From contig JAUIJG010000021.1 of assembly GCA_030431355.1 (NCBI GenBank), forward strand, positions 1 through 22,698: a DNA stretch of 22,698 nucleotides, written 5' to 3'. The position numbers were made by a program, and so were the translations under genes. Below, piece by piece: positions 1-8,147 of the stretch. The stretch is from a bacterium. Lineage in GTDB: Bacteria > Cyanobacteriota > Vampirovibrionia > Obscuribacterales > Obscuribacteraceae. The notes under the pieces are model-generated. The model searched no databases. It was not told where the DNA came from and was given only the letters and a program-made list of their open reading frames with translations. Position 1 is the first letter of the stretch. The number at the start of each line of letters is the position of its first letter.

Positions 1-1025
1 CATCTCACTTCGACCTGAACAACATTGAGAAGGCAAGGTTAGCACTGTCGCTCGCTGCTATGTCCCTGGAAAGAGTTGGTTTCTATTCAGACCGCCTCCT
101 CAAGAAGCACCTTCTTAGAGAAAGCACCACCATGCACTCCGATGAAATTGTTCGAGTCAAGTATCGGGTTAGAGTAGAAGAAGCTAAAGCCCTCGTACAA
201 GAGATCGAGAGATCGGACCCCGGGCTGTCGGAGATTATCCGAGAGAGAGTATCAATGATTTGCGGTGAACCCGGCAAAAAGAACACACGCAGAAAAACTC
301 CTTTAGCCTTGCCGGACTCTGACGCTCTTAGCCCCTTTGCCCGGAGCCAGCTCGCCCTACTGCTCTTAGAGGTTGGTAAGACTGAAGACGCATTGCAAAT
401 AGCAAATTCCATAGCCTCGGACAAAATAGAGAGCACCACCGACAGCCTCACTCTCGATGACACAGCCAGGGTACTATTGGCCACTGGGTCCCTGGCCAAA
501 TCGGAGCAGAAAGAAGCCTGCCTTTCTCTATTGAGAAGAGCGGCGGATATCAGCCCCCGATCCGCTCGGATCAAAACTGATCTAGCCCTGGCGACTATAC
601 TCGGCGGCGAATCGGAAAAGTCTTCTTTGGCAGATCAGATCAAAGTGCTGGAAGAGTCACTCAATCTGGATCCCAATCAATATATCGCCCGGTACGCTCT
701 CGCACAAAGACTTCTACTGAACAAGAATCCGGAAGCAGCCCTGGAACAACTATTTTATCTGAGCAAAGTCGCCCCAAACGACCCTGCTCCTGCAATATTC
801 GCCCTGGCAATCTATATGGAGAGACAGGAATGGCCAAGAGCTTCCCGGAGCCTGAAAGGTTTGAATAGAAAGTTTCCCGGAAACAACTCCATCAAATTAT
901 TAGCCAATATCATCGAATCCTATTCAAGCAGAGAAGGGAAAACTATTGAGCCAAAAGACCAGGCCATCCTCCGCAGTATTCTTGATGAACCGATTCCGAC
1001 AGGTTATTCGATAACATATCAATAA
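1..1025 (+). CDS. TPR-repeat protein, 5' end outside the window (partial)
   Basis: The reading frame is open from base 3 with no stop or convincing start. The first visible residues already read like a TPR helix (FDLNNIEKARLALSLAA), so the gene most likely begins upstream; an internal ATG at 60 is possible but unconvincing. The visible part (about 341 residues) has a basic linker (roughly residues 40-90 after the ATG), then helical repeats typical of tetratricopeptide scaffolds. Examples are 'SQLALLLLEVGKTEDALQIA', 'LEESLNLDPNQYIARYALAQ' and 'NPEAALEQLFYLSKVAPNDP', with the usual small residue and Pro spacing. TPRs mediate protein-protein contacts, and no catalytic motif is visible. The stop is TAA at 1023-1025. 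The next gene starts 41 nt downstream on the same strand, so the two may be co-transcribed. The partner or process is unknown. Confidence 0.75.
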   Translation, partial: SHFDLNNIEKARLALSLAAMSLERVGFYSDRLLKKHLLRESTTMHSDEIVRVKYRVRVEEAKALVQEIERSDPGLSEIIRERVSMICGEPGKKNTRRKTPLALPDSDALSPFARSQLALLLLEVGKTEDALQIANSIASDKIESTTDSLTLDDTARVLLATGSLAKSEQKEACLSLLRRAADISPRSARIKTDLALATILGGESEKSSLADQIKVLEESLNLDPNQYIARYALAQRLLLNKNPEAALEQLFYLSKVAPNDPAPAIFALAIYMERQEWPRASRSLKGLNRKFPGNNSIKLLANIIESYSSREGKTIEPKDQAILRSILDEPIPTGYSITYQ

Positions 1026-1066
1026 GTGCTATATTGTATTGTCCTGATTTTTCCTTATCGAGACCG

Positions 1067-2005
1067 ATGACGAATCAACTACTGCTCATTGAAGACAGCC
1101 CTACCCAGCTGATTACAATCCGGAAAAGATTGGAGTCAGCAGGCTATGAGGTGATGAGCGCCAGAACCGTTGCTGAAGGTTTAGTTCTTGCCTATGACAC
1201 CAGGCCTGACCTGATTATTTCAGACATCGTCATGTCTGAAATAAACGGTTACCAACTCTGCCGATTGGTAAAATCCGATCCGGAGCTTTCCACCACTCCG
1301 GTGATACTGCTTACAAAATTGGACGGCTCAGTAGATCGCTTCTGGGGCATGAAGTCCGGAGCGGATCGATTTATTCCGAAAGAGCCGGGTTTTCCAAGCC
1401 TTCTCAAAGCCTGCAAAGAGATACTGGAGAGCACTCCCCAGGCGGAGAAAGTGGGCTCCCTGACCCGAGCAAAAAAATCTCCTTCGGCCGAAGAGATTAA
1501 CAGCAGATTGAATCAACTTTTGGAGAGGCTACTATTTGAAGCCACCATAATAGATGAAGTAAGAAAGCTGATGGATCAATCTCTGGACATCGATTCTATT
1601 GTTGAAAGGCTTTTCGACCTCATGTCCTCGGTTCTCAATTACGAAAGTTGCGCCATCGCCGTAAACGAGGTTAAGGAGACAAACCTCTTCATGGACTGCG
1701 GGGATTCAATCGCAGAAGACAGCTTCGCCAGTTATATCGAACAGGTTTCGCACCAACTTGGTCTGCCACCGATAAATGCAACCACCTCTAATCTTCTCTA
1801 TCAACCTAAAAATGCCCTCTGTCAACCTATCGATATACACGGCTCCAGACTGGGACTTCTTGTTCTTGTCCCCCACGCCAAAGAAGCTTTCCAGCCGGGA
1901 GACATGAAAGTGGTCAGAACAATCTGTGATCAGCTATCAATAGTTTTAAGGCTCTATTTCAGCTACAAAAATCAGCCCCAGTCGAATCCGAGTCAGATCA
2001 GCTAG
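1067..2005 (+). CDS. Response regulator: CheY-like receiver plus GAF-like domain
   Basis: The protein has 312 residues from ATG 1067. A TTG at 1034 would add 11 residues, but the receiver fold starts right after the ATG (MTNQLLLIED), so 1067 is preferred. Residues 1-125 form a complete receiver domain: acidic pair E9/D10, phospho-acceptor D53 in 'PDLIISDIVMSE', T83 in 'VILLTK', and K105 in 'FIPKEP'. After a polar linker, about residues 150-305 resemble a GAF domain: a long helix leading to 'SIVERLFDLMSSVLNYESCAIAV', then strands and a closing 'MKVVRTICDQLSIVLRL' helix. No HisKA, GGDEF or DNA-binding output is present, so the signal is probably passed by protein contact. No histidine kinase lies in the window. 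The stop overlaps the stop of the convergent downstream gene by 8 nt. Confidence 0.85.
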   Translation: MTNQLLLIEDSPTQLITIRKRLESAGYEVMSARTVAEGLVLAYDTRPDLIISDIVMSEINGYQLCRLVKSDPELSTTPVILLTKLDGSVDRFWGMKSGADRFIPKEPGFPSLLKACKEILESTPQAEKVGSLTRAKKSPSAEEINSRLNQLLERLLFEATIIDEVRKLMDQSLDIDSIVERLFDLMSSVLNYESCAIAVNEVKETNLFMDCGDSIAEDSFASYIEQVSHQLGLPPINATTSNLLYQPKNALCQPIDIHGSRLGLLVLVPHAKEAFQPGDMKVVRTICDQLSIVLRLYFSYKNQPQSNPSQIS

Positions 2006-4502
2006 AATCTTTTGAGCTTCCAGCCTCACCGTCGTCATCACTTTCGCTGCTCTCAGCTCGCCCGAGGTCTTTCGGAATAACGTCGATATCCTCCAGCCGG
2101 GGAGCAAGGGGAGGCATGTCCGGCTCTTCTGAATCGGATAGCAACATATCGGCAAGACTGCCTCTGATCTTGTACATCACCTGCCACTCTATAGATTTCT
2201 TGAGAGCCTGCCTGGCAGCCTCCTGGGCATCCGACTCCTCTTCATCGCCAGCGCCTCTCTCCTCTTCATCTCTTTTCAAAGTAAGAGCGATCTGCTTAAT
2301 CTCCTCGGTTGTCTCCTCCTCCTCTAACTGGTCTCCATCCTCCGGAGGAGAGAAGTTTTCGCCAAATGCAGCCCCAGGAGAACTCTCACCAGATACGCCA
2401 CCAGCGCTTACAGGATAGCGTTCTCCGGAGAGCCTCATGTCAATCGCAGGAGAGTCAGACTCCTGGACCTTGTCCAGATTAGAGAACGTTTCAGTGTCTT
2501 TTTCAACCCGATCGATCTGGGTGGAAGTCTCTACCTCCTCTGTCGGCATGGGTAGCTCCAGGCTATCTTCAAAATCCATCACCGGCTCATCTTCTTCATC
2601 ATAATTCTCTTCGAAATTCTGGCTGAAATCTTCTTTGAATTCTGGAGCCGATGCTTCTTCCTCAACTTCAAGACTATTCAATTCTTCGCTTGTGCTGGTA
2701 GCCGGCTCTCGCTCAGCAACCTCCTGGTTACTCTGAGGAGTCTCTGCGGTAACTTCGGCAGGAGTGAGGTCGACCAAAGATGGCGCCTCCAGTGTCTCCT
2801 CGGCCACAACATCGCCGCTGCCATCATAATTGGTATCAACCTGAACTTCCGCTCTAACTTCTTCTTCTTCCTCCACGCCTGAAACGTCAAAATCGATAGT
2901 GCTCTTGCCCTGGGCCAGAACCTGCTGCAAAGAGCCGGCATTATCCTCAGAACTCTCATCCTCGCTATCATCAGACATATGCATACCTCTCATGAGGCTG
3001 CGTAAACTCTTTCTCTCTGATCCACCTTCCGGCCTGGGTGAGGTGACACCTTCTATGTGATAGGCGGTATTATCCATGGTGGCTTTCACTTCTCGCCGAG
3101 GCTTAACCGGCTTAGGCGCCTCTTCTTCCGGCGGCGCACTCCAATCCAGCTGGTCTTTCCACTCAGGCACAGCATGGTCGGCGCTCACCTGCCTCTTTCG
3201 CGCCTCCTCTTCGTTCAACATCGGACCTGTGCCGATCGACTGAACTTTGGCTCTGGCTCCAGAACGGAAACCTACTTGCCCGCCGCCTTGTATAGCAGGA
3301 ATTTCAGTATCCGTGTCTTTAAGACCCTGGGCAATAATCCGCTCCATTTCGCTAAGGGTCAACAAGCCTTCCGTGACCGCGCTCTCGTATATAGGCATAT
3401 CCGAATCAATCCAGTGCTTCATGCAGGTCTGAAAAGTAGCCACAGACATGTAACCCATCTTCAGAAGACGCTGACCCATCAACACCTGGTCTAAATCAGG
3501 CTCAGTGATGAAACCCTGCTTTACCAAAAATGCTCCGAACAGCATCTCCGGCATAGCTTTGTGCATGTCCGCCGCAATCTCGAGTTCGGTAGGCTCAAGA
3601 AGGCCCGCGCACTGCAAAAGTTCGCCTATTCGCAGAGGAATGGAAGAGCCTATCATCACCTGCCCTTCACTGTCCGGCGAATCTATAATCACGTCAGGAG
3701 CGCCGCGCAATCCCAGGATACGAAAGTCATAATCGGTCCGGGTCACCGGGTCCGTCAACACATCATGGGCGATCCAGAGCTCCTGTAACTGATTCAGGTA
3801 CTCTTTGCGCTTTTTTCTCCTCGTCTTCTTCATTTTGAAGAGCAGTCTACGAATGGAGAGCAGAAATCCCACATGGATTTTCTCAAAAGATGCTACCTGC
3901 TCAACCCCGATAATCCCGTAGGCATCGAACACATTTTCATCAAGGTGGGCCTGGGGCTGAGACTTCTTAGCTCGCGTAGTGCTGACAGCATGAGTCTCCA
4001 CGGGGTTGGACTCCTCACCGGAAGAATCACCCTGGGAAGAGCCGTTATCGACGGAACGATTCTGTATTACTTCGATCACTTCCTCGTCGGAATAAGGAAC
4101 CTCGATGGTCTCATCGGAAGGTTCCAGTTCAGGCTCAATCTCCGAATCTAAAGAAGCGTCACTATCATCCTCTTCGGCTTCGGTCCAGACAATATCAGGC
4201 AGATTTCTCTTTCTCACCACCGGAGGCGCAGCCTCAACGGTATCTCCACTGCCTGTGGAACTATCCGCACTCTCAGGAGCGGAGGGCGCCAGGGAACCAT
4301 CCCTCTCCTTGGCCTTCTCCGAAGAGCCATGCGCCGAACGGATCAAGAGAAAAATCTGCCTATGAGCTAAGCTAACCCCCTGGTTATCACCGAGTTCGAC
4401 ACTCTGCTTAAGCGCAGCAGCCAGAACTCTACTTTCGAGTTCCAGCCTGTCTTTCGTGCCCATCGGGCCAACGAGCATTGTTCGGAATGCACGTGGACTC
4501 AT
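1998..4502 (-). CDS. Large acidic protein with J-like domain and MshEN-like repeats
   Basis: The protein has 834 residues from ATG 4502, preceded by TAAGGT about 6 nt upstream; M9 and M14 are later possible starts. There are four regions. Residues 1-60 are a helical N-terminus. Residues 60-185 are an acidic Ser/Glu/Asp-rich linker. Residues 189-262 resemble a DnaJ J-domain: 'NVFDAYGIIGVEQ', a basic helix rich in K/R, and 'HDVLTDPVTRTDYDF'. The HPD motif needed to stimulate Hsp70 is absent (IHVGF at that place). Residues 288-395 carry three short helical repeats of the type 'IGELLQCAGLLEPTEL' / 'FGAFLVKQGFITEPDL' / 'YESAVTEGLLTLSEM', reminiscent of the MshEN/GspE N-terminal domain. The remaining ~430 residues are low-complexity and extremely rich in Glu/Asp/Ser, so probably disordered. 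No signal peptide or membrane span is seen, so it is probably cytoplasmic. Its role is unknown; a scaffold or adaptor is an inference. It diverges from rsmG. Confidence 0.8.
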   Translation of the reverse strand: MSPRAFRTMLVGPMGTKDRLELESRVLAAALKQSVELGDNQGVSLAHRQIFLLIRSAHGSSEKAKERDGSLAPSAPESADSSTGSGDTVEAAPPVVRKRNLPDIVWTEAEEDDSDASLDSEIEPELEPSDETIEVPYSDEEVIEVIQNRSVDNGSSQGDSSGEESNPVETHAVSTTRAKKSQPQAHLDENVFDAYGIIGVEQVASFEKIHVGFLLSIRRLLFKMKKTRRKKRKEYLNQLQELWIAHDVLTDPVTRTDYDFRILGLRGAPDVIIDSPDSEGQVMIGSSIPLRIGELLQCAGLLEPTELEIAADMHKAMPEMLFGAFLVKQGFITEPDLDQVLMGQRLLKMGYMSVATFQTCMKHWIDSDMPIYESAVTEGLLTLSEMERIIAQGLKDTDTEIPAIQGGGQVGFRSGARAKVQSIGTGPMLNEEEARKRQVSADHAVPEWKDQLDWSAPPEEEAPKPVKPRREVKATMDNTAYHIEGVTSPRPEGGSERKSLRSLMRGMHMSDDSEDESSEDNAGSLQQVLAQGKSTIDFDVSGVEEEEEVRAEVQVDTNYDGSGDVVAEETLEAPSLVDLTPAEVTAETPQSNQEVAEREPATSTSEELNSLEVEEEASAPEFKEDFSQNFEENYDEEDEPVMDFEDSLELPMPTEEVETSTQIDRVEKDTETFSNLDKVQESDSPAIDMRLSGERYPVSAGGVSGESSPGAAFGENFSPPEDGDQLEEEETTEEIKQIALTLKRDEEERGAGDEEESDAQEAARQALKKSIEWQVMYKIRGSLADMLLSDSEEPDMPPLAPRLEDIDVIPKDLGRAESSESDDDGEAGSSKDSS

Positions 4503-4540
4503 GGATGACCTTACTACCTACCCTCTACTACGTGATTTAA

Positions 4541-4582
4541 AGTGATCTATAAGAACTTTATAGACATATTGAGCAGATCACT
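4541..4582. promoter_or_regulatory. Nested inverted repeats in the divergent J-like gene / rsmG promoter region
   Basis: The 132 bp between the divergent starts (4503-4634) hold two perfect inverted repeats. The outer pair is AGTGATCT (4541-4548) and AGATCACT (4575-4582). The inner pair is TCTATAA (4546-4552) and TTATAGA (4558-4564) around GAACT. A further related half-site, GTGATTTA, lies just left at 4532. On the minus strand a weak promoter for the J-like gene can be drawn: TTGTTA, 19 bp, TATAAA, with the -10 inside the inner repeat. This layout fits operators for a dimeric regulator or a cruciform/RNA hairpin. Which of these it is cannot be decided from sequence. Confidence 0.35.
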
Positions 4583-4634
4583 AACAAAGAAACTTACAGG
4601 TAATATATAGAGAAACCTCCAGGACCATCTATAA

Positions 4635-5420
4635 ATGCTTAATTCCGAGAGTTTACAGGAAAAAATATTCCAGATAAAAGACGCCCTTAGAATCATCGAC
4701 CTAGAGGCTAATAAATCCAGGCTGGAAAAGACCGAAAAGCTATGCCAGATTTTGATCAGCTACAACAGTCACACAAATCTGGTGGCTGACCCGTCCCCCG
4801 AAATACTTGTGGAACGGCATATTCTAGACTCTCTTAGCCTTCTGGAATTCTGGCCAATATCAGGCATTCCGATGTCCGATAATAAGCAAAACCAGCCAGT
4901 TCGCACAATAGATCTCGGTTCAGGCGCAGGATTCCCGGGTTTAATCCTGGCAATCTGGATAGATTCACTGGAGATGACTCTGGCCGACTCTAATGGCAAA
5001 AAGACCCGGTTCCTCAATGAATGCGTGGACGCCCTGGAGCTGAATGAAAGAGTACGGGTGGTGACCGATCGCCTGGAAAACCTGGGCAGAGATCCCCGGC
5101 ACCGCCATGGATATGACCTTGTAACTTCCAGGGCTCTTGGCCACCTTTGCCTCAGCGCCGAACTAGGATTACCGCTCCTGGCCAGGGGTGGGGTAGCGGC
5201 TTTTTACAAAACTGCCCGACAAGCTGAATTGGAGACAAAAGCCCTTGAAGCGATGCTGGAGGCTCTGGGCGCCGATAGGCCGACAATATTGAAACCTAAA
5301 ATACAGATGGGTTCTTCAGAACATGTGATTGTTCAGATAGTCAAAAGAGGCAAAGGCGCCGATAGTTTTCCTCGAAATTGGAAAGCGATCAAAAAACATC
5401 TGGAAAAACTTAAAGGCTGA
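4635..5420 (+). CDS. rsmG: 16S rRNA (guanine(527)-N7)-methyltransferase RsmG (GidB)
   Basis: RsmG uses S-adenosylmethionine to methylate N7 of G527 in 16S rRNA, in the cytoplasm during 30S maturation. The 261-residue protein has the family hallmarks in order: 'NLVADPSPEILVERHILDSL' (RHxLDSL at 61-67), SAM-binding 'DLGSGAGFPG' (93-102), the acidic end of strand 2 (D118), 'KKTRFL' (122-127), and the 'SRAL' motif (165-168). It is slightly longer than many homologues, with extra residues before the SAM motif (about 75-90) and at the C-terminus. The start is ATG 4635, with AGGA about 10 nt upstream. The gene is separate from mnmG (gidA), its neighbour in many bacteria. It converges on the following gene with a 5-nt gap. 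Loss of this enzyme is known to confer low-level streptomycin resistance in other bacteria. Confidence 0.95.
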   Translation: MLNSESLQEKIFQIKDALRIIDLEANKSRLEKTEKLCQILISYNSHTNLVADPSPEILVERHILDSLSLLEFWPISGIPMSDNKQNQPVRTIDLGSGAGFPGLILAIWIDSLEMTLADSNGKKTRFLNECVDALELNERVRVVTDRLENLGRDPRHRHGYDLVTSRALGHLCLSAELGLPLLARGGVAAFYKTARQAELETKALEAMLEALGADRPTILKPKIQMGSSEHVIVQIVKRGKGADSFPRNWKAIKKHLEKLKG

Positions 5421-5425
5421 CAGAT

Positions 5426-6370
5426 TCAGGATGCTGTCGCGTGGGCGGCACCGGCGTCATTGCCTGGTAAAACATCAGGCAACTCTTCATCCACCTCATC
5501 AACCTGCCATCCTTCGGCTCCAGCTCTCAGCCGGGCTTTGGCCGGACCATGATCTACGGTCAGCTCCAATATTCGTCTTTTGCTGCCGAAAATATACTGG
5601 GCTCGGTTTACCAGGGCGGTTACATCCACATGTTCATGGGCGAAAATGATGTTGTCGGGCTGACGGTACCAACTGTCGCCCACAGGAACAACAATGTCGG
5701 CGATCATTCCGCCGAGGTCAAGAATATCCGGAGGTCTGTCCGCTTTTACAGGCCAATGGACCCGGTAGTTGGACTGATCAAACCCGAGACATTCAACCCG
5801 ACCCAGATAGCTGACAGGTTCCGCCTTAATCGAAAACCCACTACCCTCATACTTGTCAAGCTCCTGTCTCCAGCAGTCCTTCAAAACTTCGGTGACCGTG
5901 TCGACATTGGGCTCCAGGCGCCACACCTGGGAGGTCGGCAAATAGGACTTCGACTCGACAAAATCCCATTTGGACTCGTCATATACCAGCTGATACTGGT
6001 GGGTACTTGCCCAGGATGTCATCAGAACGCTAGTCCAGATATTATTTTCCTGGTAGACCTGCTTATAGCTAGACTTGAACCATTGCTGCCACTCTTCAAA
6101 AGAGTCATAATTCCCGGAGCGCTTGGCAAGCCCCTCTCTCCATTCACGCTCATCCGGCAGAGGATCTTCGGCGTGAAAAAACTCTTCCCAATATGCGGTC
6201 ACCGTCGCCACTTCAACAATGGACTGGTCGGTTCGTCCGATATTTTCTTGCCAGAGCTTAGCGACAAGCTTGAGCGCTTCCTCACAACGCGAGTAAGGAT
6301 TTGAATCCTTCATCGCCGCCGTGTGCCTGATATAGTCCACAGCCGCTCTAATTAGATAAGCTGGCAGCAT
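5426..6370 (-). CDS. Hypothetical Trp-rich protein, no recognised domain
   Basis: The protein has 314 residues from ATG 6370 (GAGG lies about 12 nt upstream; M20 is an alternative). I do not recognise it. It is soluble, with no signal peptide or membrane span, and holds 13 tryptophans, several in acidic-aromatic contexts such as 'YWEEFFHAEDPLPDEREW' and 'EEWQQWFKSSY'. Residues 1-110 look helical. The middle and C-terminal parts (about 170-290) look like alternating strands, for example 'YRVHWPVKADRPPDILDLGGMIADI' and 'RRILELTVDHGPAKARL'. The last 30 residues are acidic, then Ala/Gly-rich. It lies 43 nt downstream of malQ on the same strand, so it may be the last gene of a purB-malQ transcript. 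Its stop is 5 nt from that of convergent rsmG. Confidence 0.7.
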   Translation of the reverse strand: MLPAYLIRAAVDYIRHTAAMKDSNPYSRCEEALKLVAKLWQENIGRTDQSIVEVATVTAYWEEFFHAEDPLPDEREWREGLAKRSGNYDSFEEWQQWFKSSYKQVYQENNIWTSVLMTSWASTHQYQLVYDESKWDFVESKSYLPTSQVWRLEPNVDTVTEVLKDCWRQELDKYEGSGFSIKAEPVSYLGRVECLGFDQSNYRVHWPVKADRPPDILDLGGMIADIVVPVGDSWYRQPDNIIFAHEHVDVTALVNRAQYIFGSKRRILELTVDHGPAKARLRAGAEGWQVDEVDEELPDVLPGNDAGAAHATAS

Positions 6371-6413
6371 TTACTCGACGAACCTCACATACTAAAACTG
6401 AAACAGGTCTCTA

Positions 6414-8144
6414 TTATAAGCTACCGGCAGTAACCCTGTTTGCTCTACCACTTTCCACTATCAGCTCTCGAAACCGGGAGATTCTCCGACCGAATCGCTC
6501 ATCCTCTTCAAAATCCTTCAGTTCTCGATCGAGCCTCAAGGTCCAGCACTCGCCACCGGAAAGACCAGGTTGGTTAAAACGCAAATCCAGACCGAGCAGG
6601 TCCGAAATCATCATCACCGCCAACCAGCAGGGTGAATCACAAAGAAGTGCTCTTTCAAAATCAAAGAGTAGATCGTCCTCGAAGCTTTCCGGAGCACTAT
6701 CTTGCTCTCTTCCTAAAAGACGCATCAATCGCTGAACTTCCAACCAGCCTTCATGGCCATTTTCACCATGCCACCATTTGACCAACTCCTCATAATAGGA
6801 CTTTATCGGCTGATGATCATGGGTGGCGTATGTGGCCAGGGAGAGAGGGTGTAACTTATCCATGGAGACAAACTCCCGAGTCTCTTCATCCCTCTCAAAA
6901 ATTGGGATGGCAAAACCGGCCATATTCAACTTGTGAATAGCTGGTCTAACATAAGGAGGCACAATCAAACCGAGGTCTTCGGCAACAATAGCGCCACTGT
7001 CTGCAGTATCAGCTATCGCCTCCAGAATCTGAGACCCCTCTTTACGATTTTTCTCTCTATTCTCCTCGCTCTCATCATCCCGTGGAGAAAAACCAGGCAG
7101 GATACCACCAGTCTTTGTCAACGCTTCGGTCTCGGTCAGAGGAAGGAACTCTCCGTTTCTATCGGGAGTCCAGGGAAAAGCGTACACTCTGAAGAAGCCC
7201 AGAACATGATCGATTCTAAAATCGTGAAAATGGTCCATTAGCCGCGAAATTCTTCGACGCCACCATTGAAAGTCTTCCTTGCGGTGAACATCCCAACGGT
7301 AGAGTGGAATTCCCCAGTTCTGACCCCATCGCTTAGTAAACTCATCACCATGAAATACAGGTTCAGGCGGGGCACCACCGGATAGCTCCAGGTCAAAGAG
7401 TTCCTGGTTGTGCCAGACATCGCTGCTATAGCGACTGACACCGAATGGAATATCACCCATAATCCGAACATTTAACTTGTCTGCGTGCTCTTTGACCGCT
7501 CGCCACTGGGTATCACCTACCCATTGAATGTAGGAGTAAAGGTCTTGTAGCTCGACGCACTTCTCTCTTTCCGCGCAGCTCTTCAACCACTTCCGGGCGC
7601 TTTCATAGGAGCGAATGTCCTCACTCCACTCAGTCCATACAGGACTGCCGCCATTCACCTCCATCAAAGCCCGAAACAAACTGTAGGGCTCAAGCCAAGA
7701 TGCATTTTCCGCCTTGAATGCTTCGAACTCTTTCAGTTCATTTTTAAATTCCGAGGAAGAGCTTCGAAGCCTTTTATGCGCTGAAATCAGAAGATTCAGT
7801 TTGACAATTTTGATACTGCGATAATCAATAATCGAGTCATTTAACTTAGCCACCAATTCTCTGGCTTTTTGAAGATCCTGGGGGGCCAATCCCGGAACCA
7901 TATTCGGTTCCATCGAAAGCAGGACCGGTTCTACTGCCATGGAGCTAATGGCATTGTAAGGGCTATTATCTCCGCTTGTTTCATTAATCGGCAGGGTTTG
8001 CAGAACTGCGATCTTGTTTCGGCTGCAGAAATCCACCGCATCCTTAAACGCAAGGGTATCACCGATTTTAAAATCCCCTTCTCTTCTCAATGCGAACACC
8101 GGAATCAACACACCGGCAACTTTCTGATCAGCGTTTATGCCCAC
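6414..8144 (-). CDS. malQ: 4-alpha-glucanotransferase (amylomaltase), GH77
   Basis: The enzyme transfers alpha-1,4-glucan segments between maltodextrins, releasing glucose, in cytoplasmic glycogen/maltodextrin metabolism. The 576-residue protein shows the GH77 core: 'GDIPFGVSRYSSDVWHNQELF' (230-250), 'WGQNWGIPLYRW', then 'FRIDHVLGFF' with nucleophile D312. It continues with 'AEDLG' (acid/base E389) and 'ATYATHDHQPI' (transition-state Asp D443). The last motif is THDHQ rather than the common GTHDND, as in some divergent GH77 groups. The 100-230 region is a helical insertion typical of the family. The start is GTG 8144, only 3 nt after the purB stop, with a G-rich stretch inside the purB end as the likely ribosome site. 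Expression is therefore probably coupled to purB. No glycogen phosphorylase or debranching gene is in the window. Confidence 0.93.
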   Translation of the reverse strand: MGINADQKVAGVLIPVFALRREGDFKIGDTLAFKDAVDFCSRNKIAVLQTLPINETSGDNSPYNAISSMAVEPVLLSMEPNMVPGLAPQDLQKARELVAKLNDSIIDYRSIKIVKLNLLISAHKRLRSSSSEFKNELKEFEAFKAENASWLEPYSLFRALMEVNGGSPVWTEWSEDIRSYESARKWLKSCAEREKCVELQDLYSYIQWVGDTQWRAVKEHADKLNVRIMGDIPFGVSRYSSDVWHNQELFDLELSGGAPPEPVFHGDEFTKRWGQNWGIPLYRWDVHRKEDFQWWRRRISRLMDHFHDFRIDHVLGFFRVYAFPWTPDRNGEFLPLTETEALTKTGGILPGFSPRDDESEENREKNRKEGSQILEAIADTADSGAIVAEDLGLIVPPYVRPAIHKLNMAGFAIPIFERDEETREFVSMDKLHPLSLATYATHDHQPIKSYYEELVKWWHGENGHEGWLEVQRLMRLLGREQDSAPESFEDDLLFDFERALLCDSPCWLAVMMISDLLGLDLRFNQPGLSGGECWTLRLDRELKDFEEDERFGRRISRFRELIVESGRANRVTAGSL

Positions 8145-8147
8145 AAG

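Noticed and set aside
1034..1066. Upstream TTG start for the receiver-GAF protein
   Set aside because: It would add 11 residues (MYCPDFSLSRP) not expected before the receiver fold; ATG 1067 begins exactly at the first strand.
5549..6304. Open frame of about 250 codons antisense to the Trp-rich hypothetical gene
   Set aside because: The minus-strand frame is longer and has protein-like composition; the antisense product is hydrophobic, has no motif and lacks a ribosome site. It is a shadow of the real gene.
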